A stretch of DNA of 64,000 bases from assembly GCF_030704535.1 (NCBI RefSeq), contig NC_081820.1, positions 27,137,001 to 27,201,000 on the forward strand. The letters run 5' to 3'. Position 1 is the first letter of the stretch; the number at the start of each line of letters is the position of its first letter. The translations under genes were made by a program, and so were the position numbers. Under the pieces are notes generated by a model that was given only the letters and a program-made list of their open reading frames with translations, was not told where the DNA came from and did not search any database. The DNA comes from Vitis vinifera. Taxonomy: Eukaryota; Streptophyta; Magnoliopsida; Vitales; Vitaceae. Below are positions 46,761 to 57,282 of this stretch, one piece after another.

Positions 46761-49700
46761 TGTTTGATTCCTTTCCAATAATTTGAAATTCTAGAATTAA
46801 GTCTTTTTTTTTTTTTTTTTTAATTTCCTAATTTTCAACTAATACTATAAGGCATTTTCTATATCTTTTTTTATAAGAACCAATTATAGTTTTCATAAAT
46901 AATAAAAGAAATTATGAATTTCAATTTTATAAATTGCTTCTTACATTTTCCAATGCCATCTATTTTGAATTTTAATAAAAATTAAAATATTTATACTCTT
47001 TAATTATATGTAAATTAATTTGATTATTTGATGCATATGTTTGATTCCGTCACAATTTAAGAAAGCTACTATAAAATAATACATTTAAGATCAAGAAAAA
47101 TTATTATTTTAACAAAGTTATTCATCAATAAATAAATATTTATTAATTTAGAGATAATATTACGTTTATACTCACCTATATGACTTATAAATAAAAAAGA
47201 AATAATAGAAAATTAATATATAAAAATTTATAAAAATCTAAAAAAAAAGAAGAATTTTTTCATATTTACTAAAACTTTTAAAATATCAATATCATCCTTA
47301 CAAAATTATGCCTTTGAGTTTACCTTGATAAAGACATCATACACCACACAAACTCTGGACTTTTGGTTCATTGTTTGTTGAGGTCACAGTTTTAAAAAGC
47401 AGCCAAGGCTCAAGGTGGTTACTCCCTAGTTATAAGGCATCACTTGCCAAGAAATATGCCTCAATAAAAACACAAACTCTAGACCTTTGGTTCATCGTTT
47501 GTTGAGGTCACAATTTTACCCTACTTATAAGGCATCTACTTCATTTTTATTTACATATTATTTTTATTTCCCTTTTTTTTTCTTTTTCTTTTTTTATTCC
47601 CTTCCATCATTCCACTTAAATCCCATAGGTTTAATCCTGTAAAATCTGACCCATTTTCTCATTAAGCGAAGGATACGAAATAAATCAGATTGATTTTTCG
47701 ATCAAAAGTACTATGTGAAATATTCGATTTTTTTCTCTTCCTTTATCCCTATCCCATAGGTACAACGTTTAAATCAATAGAGAACCTTTTCTCCTGTATC
47801 TGTATGAATCGATATTATTACATTCCAATTCCTCCCCGAAACCTCCCAAGGAAAATCCCGAAGTGGATCCCAAAATGACGAGTTAGTATGAGCTTATCCA
47901 TGCGGATTGCTTGCCATGAAATATGCCTTATATTTTGTCAAATTCATTGTTTCTTTATTGAATGCTGCTTCTACATATTTATAATCTGATTGAAATACAT
48001 CTCAAATCATCCCAAGTCCATTTCACTTCACTCGAACATGCGCATCATGTTGTACCTTAGGTCTGAGCCATACAAACTTTTACATCTTAAGGCACGCCAG
48101 AGGCCATGGCCAGGTTCTCATACTCTACTGGTAGATAGTCATAATGATTTCAACTAGGGGTGTGGGTCATAGGAATCTCATTCCAGGATCCCCACACACC
48201 TAAATGTGACCTTTAATTAAGGAAAAGACCGCAATAATTTTCCCTCCCGTTTTCATAATCCACGTGCAAGATCAAAAGTGTCAATATGATTTGAAATGAA
48301 ACGTGAAAATGAAATGATTTGAGATTTCACTTTCATTTTGCCAGCCCCATGTAGCTTAGCTAATGGAATTCCATTCCCACCTCAAGACTTTATCTTCCAC
48401 TTCACTCTTGTCCCACTTGTGTATCATTATCAATCCAGGAGATCTTTGTTTGGATTTTCAAAAGAGAAGATAAAAAGAAAAGCAACAGAAAATGTAAAGT
48501 AATTTTGAAAATTAGTTTTAGAATTTTTCATGCTTCTTTTATAAAAGAAAAAAACCCTAAAACACGATCACAAGTCATGATCAGGAAAAGACATTTTCTA
48601 TTTATGTAAAATCTGAAGTAAGATTGATGCAAACTGTCATTCAAACTTCAAATTTCACTTGAATTCAAAGTTTTTCAATTTTTTTGCATTTGGACAAAAT
48701 AATTTACAAATAATATTTGAATAATGTTTCGTCTTCAGAGGAAAAAACAACAACAACAACAACAACCGGAGTCTTTTGACTAATTGGATCCTAAAAGGTA
48801 CCAAGAAAAGACAAAAATCAGAAAGAACACTTCCATTTTTCGTTTGGTTTACTGTGAAGCACTCTACTAAATTCAAAACTATTCTAGTATTTTTTTTACC
48901 CTTCACTTTTCTTATTTTCTTTCATCTCTCTCCTTTGCTTTTGCCCCTGTACTCTCCCTGAAACTTCCAAGATTCAAATGGACCCTCCTAAGAATAAAAA
49001 TGATCCCTATAAACACCTTAATGCCCTACAGAAAAGGGCTCATAGAATGTGAACCAACCATAAAAATACTAGACACCCACCTTTGACATGAATTAAAAAA
49101 AGAAACCCTAGAAAAGAACCCAACATATTGCCTTCCTTATTGCTTAATAGAGAAGGCATTTCCTACTTTTGAACACACAATCTTTCCAGGAAAGAGACCT
49201 TTTCTTCTAGGGTGGGTCCAACCCACTAAGAAGAATTAAATTGTGGGGCATTTTCAACTCTGGGCCTAAAGGTTCCTCCTTAGCCAAGTGGTGGTGTTCT
49301 GTTCTTGTAAGTCCATGCATGCCTAACAATTAAGTTTGATTAATCAATTCAATAATGCTAAATCAATGATATAATATGTTAGTGCTTTGATAACCCAGCT
49401 CAAAAAATCAGAATAACATATTATTAGTCAAACAGCAATTTGACACCTACATTAAACAATTGAAGCAAAAACCCTAATGAGTCTCATTATTCGCATCAAT
49501 CTTCTTAGTTTAATAGCAAAAATTAATCTAATCTAGACTTACTGTGGCAAAAATTCGGAGTTGTTCAGACATAGTTGTGGTTGGAACATCAACTCTGACA
49601 TCAGAATCAACTATGTGCCGAGTATCATTCACCTGCATGATAAAAGCTTGTCAGCGTGGGTGTCTTTTAAATCAATACAATTTGGGGATAAATGCACAAG

Positions 49701-50043
49701 GAAGATCATTTTTCTGGATGATATCAATTACATGGCTTCAACTGAAAATGGTCTAAGAAATGAAAATCGTGTACACGATCATAGATAAAAAAAACCTGTT
49801 CCCACCGACCCACCCCCCTCCACACCAAATCTATTTCTGGTGTCATCTCAGATTCTCCATTTCTGGTAGGGAGATTTTCCCTATCAGGTAAAGGCCCCAC
49901 CCAGTTGAACATTACATATCTCAAGTGCTGGTATGTCAGAGTGATGGGTTGATATGGATGACAGTACACGCTATATCAACAGATGAACGAATATGATACA
50001 GAAGCAAATAGTTTAACATCATGCATATGTATTGGACTTCAAG
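46761..50043. other. Intergenic downstream of the exonuclease gene
   Basis: AT-rich, no supported gene. Contains a direct repeat pair at 47345-47393 and 47470-47517 (acaaactct-gacctttggttc type). The right end (about 49500-50043) probably includes the exonuclease 3' UTR. Confidence 0.4.
47345..47517. repeat. Direct repeat pair, about 48 bp each
   Basis: Copies at 47345-47393 and 47470-47517 share cacaaactct, tttggttcat, gtttgttgaggtcaca and tttta. They are about 77 bp apart. Confidence 0.7.
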
Positions 50044-53000
50044 CTACTCATTCAACTTGCAGACGTTGATGAACTTCTGAACTGCGTTGTGATATTGGGT
50101 TCCCTGTAACAATGACATGAATGTAAACATGTTAGCCAGAGTTGGTTGGAAGCAGATTATTGCCCAATCTGATGAGTTCAAACTAAAATTTTAAATAAAG
50201 TAACCAAACAGGATGTTGTAAGCTCAAAGTTTTCACTAGTGAAGTTATATTTGGTGTGATACTGACGTTTACTTGCATAATTGAGTTGCTTTATCATTTA
50301 CTATGATCCATTCAGGTGGGTTTCCAAATTCCAATCTAATAAATATCCTGGGGGGCCTAGATATATTGGAGGGACCAATTAAAAATGGATCCTAAAATTC
50401 TGGTCACCTCTCGGAGAACTCTACTAGCCCATTTGGGAGATCAGAAGCTATGGCCACAATGTCAAGTGGCTGTAAGATGAGACGCCTTGACCCATCAAAG
50501 GACAGGGAGACAAAGCATCTAACTGAAAGGAGAGGTTAGAATCAACTTTCTTAAGTCTCCCACATCCTAGTGCTAGCATTATGGAATTCACAGGAACTAT
50601 CAGTCATGTTGATGATGTTTGGATTTTACCTAACCCTGGAAGGCGGAAGAATTGGATACTTCTACCTGCAATCCATGTCTTCCCTCAACTAAGGTTCAAA
50701 ATTTAACAGCAGCCTTTCTCCTATGATGATTGGTGACTGATAAACGAAGCTTGAAGTGAATGATGGGATAGGGGCAGTAGTTCTAGAAAGGAAAAAGCAA
50801 AGAGGCTGGAGAACTGAGAATCCTGCTGGAAACTGGCATTAATTCTTACTTGATGTAGATTGATTCCCATGTACCTATTTGCATTAGCTCTATTAATAGC
50901 ATGCTGCTGCATGTCAGCATGACTAACAGTCAGTAGTTCTCTAGGGGAACCTACAAATGGTATAGTGGCAATCTTTCACAGTGCCTTCAGCTGCCACCCA
51001 CTTGTATCCAACACCACCAAATCATGACCTCACTTGAACTCCTTTCTTCTGTCTATTTTCTTATGAACAAGGTGGCCAAGTTAGGAATCATCTTCAAGCC
51101 CACTGGGCCTTTCTTCCAGCTCATAGGCTGTCATACCAATTGGTTCTTGTTATGTACCATAAATATTTGAACATTGTTTGACAATGTGATGACGAAAGCT
51201 CACCAAACATGTGGCACAATATGTAGCCCTTATGAAACAGGGGCTCAGTAAGAGAAAAGTACATTATCAGGTCAGTTTAATCAATTTATTTAACACCCAG
51301 ATCCCTGATGGATAGTTTGAATAGTTCAGTAAGGCTTAAAGGAATTGACAAACATTACCTCCCAGTAAAGTTGGTTGCAGTCCATGCACTGCCAAAATTC
51401 TAGATTTGAGTCAAACAAGCAGTTGGGAATTACTTGGAAACCTTTTGCAGCTTCACTAGCCTCTTCTGCTGTTAGCGGCTTTTGGATAAACCTCCCATTG
51501 CATTTGGTGCACCTTGACATTAGCTGATCCTCGCAAATTTTCAATTGGAATGTTTCGATTACCTACAACAATAATTAAAATTCAGGCATTGCTACACCAA
51601 TGTATCAGATGATTGACAAACCCAATTCCTTATTAGTATATAGCAAAACAGTAAATACAATCTATAACAGACATAGTGGTAAGAATTCTCATGTCAACAA
51701 TGACCACACTCTATAGTGATCTTCTATGAGGTCCTAGGATGCTGTAGTTCAGCAGTGTAACATTTTCTAAGTGTAAACTGACATATTGGATGATGTTAGA
51801 CTGCATGATATAAATTGTGGTCCAAATCCTACAAGTTTAAGCTTTCGGGAAAATTGGTAGTTCAATATAGAATCAAAGCCTTGTTTGGTGGAAGGTCAAG
51901 CATTGGAACCTCGTCACTGCATGTTTATTTACCTAATTTATTAGGCCCATATGGAAGCCTAAAATGGAGGCTACACATGAGAGAGGGTGTTAAAGTGCAT
52001 GATGTATATTGTGGGCCCAAATCTTATAAGATTATACTTTTAGGAAAATTGGTAGTTCAACAGATAAGAACAAAGAATCTATTTAAACAATTTAAACTAA
52101 GCCACCAATACTTGAGCAAGATTGTAAAGTACCGCTTCAATACTTTACTGTCATCAGAAGAGCACCAAAACAAATTCCAAAATTGGATGCTTAGATTTCA
52201 AGTCATTGAATTGGATGAAAAACCTACCTTTTCTCACTTTTCATTTATCTATCATTTGCATAGTCACATAATTCCAAACAAATAACTTTCAATCGTTAAA
52301 AAAAAAAAAAAAATTCTAAAGTTTCTTTTCATAGAATATGCACACTTTTTAATTTCCCTCTTTGGCAAACAACTGCATGTATACCTCAAGTAGCTGTTCA
52401 TTTTTGAGAAGATTCTTCACCCTATATATTTGATTTTTTATCAAATACTCATGTCTCAGTAGCTTGGAATCTCGCGTCAAGAGCACCCTATTCTCTTTCC
52501 GTGCTTGATCAATTAACTCCCTAAAAAGAATGAATAATAAATAAAGGGGTTAAAGATTATATTTTACATAGAAAATAAATATCAAACATGATGTTAAAAC
52601 TAGTTCCATTGTTAAATATATTAAAAAATAATTGAAACTACAGTGAGAGGAAAACCTAGATTCAGGTTTTTTTGAATATGGTATTGCAGCATCTATCCCA
52701 ACACATCGTAAATGCTTTGCTAAGCCTTCCACCTGAGTAAATGTTCAATTAGCACCATTCTTATAATCTGATCATGACTATTTAAATTCTAGGTGACATT
52801 TAAATGAAAACTTAAATGAACATAGAGAAGGGAAGGAAGAATGTAACGACCCGCTCTCAACCGTGTAGATATTGTCCGCTTTGGACCCAAAGGGGCCCTC
52901 ATGGCTTTAAAACGCGTCTTAAAGCCGTGAGGGCCCCTTTGGGTCCAAAGCAGACAATATCTACACGGTTGGGAGCAGGTCATTACAAAGAAAGTGTTTT

Positions 53001-54513
53001 ATTCTGAGCCATTACAACTATGAGAACATGCTGTGTGAAAACCTAAACCCTGGAATGAAAGTAGCTCATACACAAAATATAAATCGAAACATACCATCAC
53101 ATCACATAGAAACTTAGGGCATCCATCTCCCCCCAAGGTCAAATCCCATGGTGGGGGGCTACACCACTCATCAAAAATTTCTATTTGCTTCTCTTTGCAA
53201 ACTGCTGAAGATTGTTTTTTCCCTTTCTTCTTGGTTTTAGGCTTTCTGTCAGATTCCTTCAACAAAATTCTTTCACCATATTTCCTAACAATGCTAAAGA
53301 GGGAATCATCCATAGGGATGGTATTTCTGCATGATGACCATGAAACAACTTCCTCTAAAGTAGCTTTTCTCTGAGGAAATTCAGATGTAGTAGCTCGAAC
53401 TATATCTACAGCATCAAAAAACTTGCTCCTCAGAAGTTTATGACAAATATCAGGATTCTCAAGAATCTGTTTCAACCCGCAATCCACATTTGAGAAACGC
53501 TGTTCAGTGGCACTACAAAAAGAATTTCCTGCAATAGACAGTTGAAGAAATTCATAATCAAGCTGTTTACAATATCAAGACTCGAATGTGTAAGTTATAT
53601 AGAACAAATGATCAAAAGGACCTCTCTGGATTTCACAGTGAAACATGCTTCGTATAATGGGGATCTTCTATGTTTTTTGTTCCACAACTACACTTAGGCT
53701 GAATATGTTCATGCACCATAAATGCAGTGACAACAAGTATAGAGAAAAAAGGATGTTGGACCATTGGTAATTCTTTGGATAAAAAAGTGTGAGACTGACG
53801 AGGGGCAGTGCAAAAAGGAAATTGTGGAAAATTGTGGATTGAGTTACGAGTAGAGCTTAAAACCAGGAACCAGCAGTATCCATATGCATAAATGAAAATT
53901 AGTTTCTCAAACTATTCATTAGAATTCAGCTTAGTGATCTTTCTAGGATTTCCAATCAAAATCATGTGAATGCACATATGCACTCTCAAAATTGTGTAGT
54001 TTCTGTTCCCAAGACGAACAAATCAGAAAGCACTCACCTTTGGAGGATCGTCTAAGATTACATGAACCCCTTGAACCATCCAAAATTTTGGGATGTGCAG
54101 TGACACCCTACTAAGATTACAGATCTGCTTCCAAATGGCACATATCCTTAGTGCCGTTCATAGTTGTAATCATTGTAGAAATCATAAGGAAGACAATTTA
54201 CAGTTAGTTGTATGCACATGATGAGAATCTTCAAAGACATAACAATAACAAGCATAAGGTTATCTAAAAACTAAACTCTTTAGTCCCTAACCTAAGCTCC
54301 CTAACACATTAGCAAGACAAAACTCCCAGATAAAATCTACAAGACAAATCTCAACAGTTCTGCAAATTTAGAATATCACACACACAAACCTTTTTCAGCA
54401 ACTTTGAAGTGGAAGATGTTGAATATTTCAAGCAAGCAGTGTGCATCTGTAGCTGCATATGTTTTCTGCTCTTCTGTAAGTGGACGGTGTGACCAATCAC
54501 TACATTGAAGTTC
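50044..54513 (-). CDS. Exonuclease with C-terminal Mut7-C RNase domain (3' six exons)
   Basis: Six exons: 54390-54513, 53095-53528, 52656-52732, 52385-52520, 51359-51562, 50044-50103. They total 1035 nt and 344 aa to the stop, all GT-AG with consistent phase; the 5' end is missing. The first visible exon (ELQCSDWSHRPLTEEQKTYA, ATDAHCLLEIF) is the end of a DEDD-type 3'-5' exonuclease domain including the YxxxD motif. The last exons hold a Mut7-C RNase-like domain: EGLAKHLRCVGIDAAIPYSK, ENRVLLTRDSKLL, then a zinc-ribbon-like pair CTKC and CMDC. Plant proteins with this arrangement are annotated as exonuclease mut-7 homologues. A lysine-rich stretch (KPKTKKKGKK) separates the domains. The upstream exons that encode the catalytic N terminus are not found between 54514 and 64000, which is filled with transposons, so they lie beyond the window or have been lost. 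Confidence 0.88.
51794..52062 (+). mobile_element. TRIM-like element of 269 bp in an exonuclease intron
   Basis: Two direct terminal repeats of 74-75 bp, 51794-51867 and 51988-52062, both TG-starting and A-ending; they begin TGTTAGACTGCATGAT and TGTTAAAGTGCATGAT and both end near attggtagttcaa. Between them lies a primer-site-like tagaatcaaagcc directly after the first repeat and a purine tract gagagaggg directly before the second. Flanking pentamers are GATGA and GATAA. Order and size fit a terminal-repeat retrotransposon in miniature. It lies in the intron between exons 52385-52520 and 51359-51562. Confidence 0.62.
52842..52987. repeat. 146-bp palindrome made of two inverted TRIM-type LTR ends
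   Basis: Left arm 52842-52910 and right arm 52919-52987 are 69 bp each around an 8-base centre (aacgcgtc). By eye they differ at five positions, all C/T transitions. Each arm resembles the LTR end of the TRIM-like element at 24117-24247 (TGTAA(C/T)G-C-GCT, CAACCGT, ttaaaac). It lies in the intron between exons 53095-53528 and 52656-52732, and if transcribed would fold into a long hairpin. Confidence 0.8.
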
Positions 54514-55115
54514 CTAAAAAAAGTTAAATTGCATCAAATATTTATTATAGCAATTAATATACAGATTACAATTTTAATTCCATGAGAATAAGCAGAACCC
54601 AGCCTTCATATCTCTAAACAATTTTTTATACATGCCAAGCAAATAAAAATGGTCATCTAATGCCAAATACAAATGATTCCAGTGAACCAATATCTCCTCA
54701 AGTAATTTGGATATGTGCCAAAGCTATGTCTATGAATGAGAATTCCACCAACATGACTCTAAGAAACCTAATATACTTAGGCATCTCTATAGTTACATAT
54801 CATATACTATCATTACAAACAGTTAAAATAACAATATTCTGAAGATGCCTGAACACGAGTGCTTGACTGAAGATATTGAAATGCTTTAAGCATTTCTACA
54901 GATATTGGGTAGCTCCCTTCCTAAGGAAAAACCTGACAGAGTCACCAGGTCCAGTCATTGATGTGTAAATGATCTCTAAGAAATTTTAGTGCGCTTTGTA
55001 TACCTCTTGTATAATAGGGTATCAATCCCTTTTCATCAGGCGCCTTTAATACATTTTATTATTATTATTATTTGATGAAGTCAACTGGGTAAATATGCTG
55101 GCTGGGGTTAGATAG
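54514..55115. other. Intron or upstream DNA of the exonuclease gene
   Basis: No further exonuclease exon could be recognised here. The right end (about 55106-55115, ggttagatag) appears to be the start of an older LTR, interrupted by the Copia element at 55116. Confidence 0.4.
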
Positions 55116-55315
55116 TGTTGAAATAATGCCAAAGTTAGGACTTTAATTTAGGAATAAAAAAGGAGAGATCATTTAGGATATTTCCTTATGATTTAGTTTC
55201 CTAATTTTAGGAGAGAATTAAGCTAGATTGATTTTTTCTTATTCAGTCATTTGTGTATATATATGTGTATGGTGTGTACCGATTAATATCAATAAAGGAG
55301 TTCAGAAATTCTTCA
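55116..55315 (+). repeat. 5' LTR of the Copia element
   Basis: 200 bp, TGTTGAAATAATGCC at the start and AAATTCTTCA at the end. It contains a TATA-like tatatatatgtgtatgg and aataaagg near its end, presumably promoter and polyadenylation signals. Confidence 0.95.
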
Positions 55316-55938
55316 TGGTATCAGAGCCAGTTTTCTGAAACCCTAATCCCTTCTGGCCACCTCTTATTCAGGCCATCACTCATTCCGGCCAAATCTCTCT
55401 GGCCATATCTCAATCCGATCATCTCTCTCTCTCTCTCTCTCTCATTCCGATCATCAGTCCCTGTTATCAGAGCCAAGGGAGAAAACGCTTTCCGGACAGT
55501 CGAATCGTCGTCAGAAAACACTCACCGCCGGCAACTTTTCCGGTGAACTTTTCCGGCGAACTTTCCGGCGACGATTTTTTTCTACACCGCAAGGAGCGCC
55601 TGGAGGAGATCTCCAATTTGTCCCAAAGCATCGGAACCAGAAACCCATCCACGCGCCGCCCACGCGCGTTTTTCCGGTCGGCGACTGCATCTCACGCGCC
55701 GGCGCGTGAGGGCGCGTGAGCCACTTTCCGACGACGCGCTTCCTCCTCCAGACTCGCCTGACGCCGACCAGCCACCCTTCCTACTTGTTTGTGCAATCCG
55801 AGCCCTGCACGTGCCTCTTTTGGGGTTCTTTTACTTCCGCGGGTCCTCTGATCAGATTTTTTGGCGTCCTCCGGCTATTTTTTCTCAACTCCAGTCCCTG
55901 CACGTGCCTTGAAAAGTGTTCTTCTACTTTTCCGGTCC

Positions 55939-57282
55939 ATGACAAAATACGGAATGGCATCATCACAAGTATCCAGCGTCACGTCACCAGAATCAGGGGG
56001 CAGATCTGAAATTCCAAACCTTGGTGGCAATGATTCCTCTCCTATTCTCATCACAGGACACAAATTAAATGGCCATAACTATTTACAGTGGTCACAATCT
56101 GTGTTGCTGTTCATTTGCGGTAAAGGAAAGGATGAGTACCTCACTGGAGAAGCAGTCATGCCAGAAACTACAGAACCGGGTTTCAGGAAGTGGAAGATTG
56201 AAAACAGCATGATCATGTCATGGCTTATCAATTCCATGAACAATGACATAGGCGAAAATTTCTTGCTGTTTGGGACTGCAAAGGACATATGGGATGCAGC
56301 CAAAGAAACTTACTCAAGTTCTGAAAATACTTCAGAACTGTTTCAGGTTGAATCAGCTCTACATGACTTCCGCCAAGGAGAGCAGTCAGTTACTCAGTAT
56401 TACAACACACTCACAAGGTATTGGCAGCAACTTGACTTATTTGAGACTCACTCATGGAAATGTTCGGATGATGCAGCAACATACAGGCAAATTGTGGAAC
56501 AAAAGAGACTGTTCAAGTTCTTCCTAGGACTAAACAGGGAATTGGATGATGTTAGAGGCCGAATCATGGGCATTAAACCCCTGCCAAGTCTCAGGGAGGC
56601 TTTTTCAGAGGTTAGGCGTGAAGAAAGTAGAAAGAAAGTGATAATGGGATCAAAAGAGCAACCTGCCCCAACATTGGATGCCTCTGCCCTTGCTGCTCGG
56701 TCATTTAATAGTAGTGGTGGAGATCGTCAGAAACGGGATAGGCCTTGGTGTGATTATTGTAAGAAACTAGGCCATTATAAGGAGACTTGCTGGAAGCTTC
56801 ATGGCAAACCTGCTGATTGGAAACCAAAGCCACGGTTTGACAGAGATGGCAGAGCACACGTGGCTGCCAACTCTGAGAGCACATCTGTTCCCGAGCCGAG
56901 TCCATTCAACAAAGAGCAGATGGAGATGCTACAGAAATTATTAAGCCAAGTTGGCAGTGGCAGTACTACCGGTGTAGCCTTCACTGCTAATCGAGGAGGA
57001 ATGAGGCCGTGGATAGTAGACACAGGTGCTTCTGATCACATGACAGGAGATGCTGCCATTCTTCAAAATTACAAGCCAAGTAATGGTCATTCATCCGTCC
57101 ATATTGCTGATGGTTCAAAGTCAAAAATTGCCGGGACAGGTTCTATAAAACTTACTAAAGACTTATATCTTGACTCTGTTCTCCATGTTCCAAACTTGGA
57201 TTGTAATCTTTTGTCCATTAGCAAATTGGCTCATGATCTCCAATGTGTTACTAAATTCTATCCAAACTTGTGTGTTTTTTAG
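55939..57282 (+). CDS. Copia gag and protease (first part of polyprotein)
   Basis: The first in-frame ATG is at 55939; an upstream open stretch to 55861 lacks an ATG. It encodes a gag-type segment (GHNYLQWSQSVLLF, WLINSMNNDIGENF), then a CCHC zinc knuckle (CDYCKKLGHYKETC) that packages RNA, then an aspartic protease with the active-site motif WIVDTGASDHM. It ends at a TAG codon (57280-57282). The frame continues immediately after in the same phase, so the stop splits what would otherwise be one polyprotein. About 447 aa. Confidence 0.9.
   Translation: MTKYGMASSQVSSVTSPESGGRSEIPNLGGNDSSPILITGHKLNGHNYLQWSQSVLLFICGKGKDEYLTGEAVMPETTEPGFRKWKIENSMIMSWLINSMNNDIGENFLLFGTAKDIWDAAKETYSSSENTSELFQVESALHDFRQGEQSVTQYYNTLTRYWQQLDLFETHSWKCSDDAATYRQIVEQKRLFKFFLGLNRELDDVRGRIMGIKPLPSLREAFSEVRREESRKKVIMGSKEQPAPTLDASALAARSFNSSGGDRQKRDRPWCDYCKKLGHYKETCWKLHGKPADWKPKPRFDRDGRAHVAANSESTSVPEPSPFNKEQMEMLQKLLSQVGSGSTTGVAFTANRGGMRPWIVDTGASDHMTGDAAILQNYKPSNGHSSVHIADGSKSKIAGTGSIKLTKDLYLDSVLHVPNLDCNLLSISKLAHDLQCVTKFYPNLCVF

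Noticed and set aside
51815..52285. 156-codon plus-strand open frame
   Set aside because: Begins inside the TRIM-like element and lies entirely in an intron of the exonuclease gene on the other strand; no recognisable domain.
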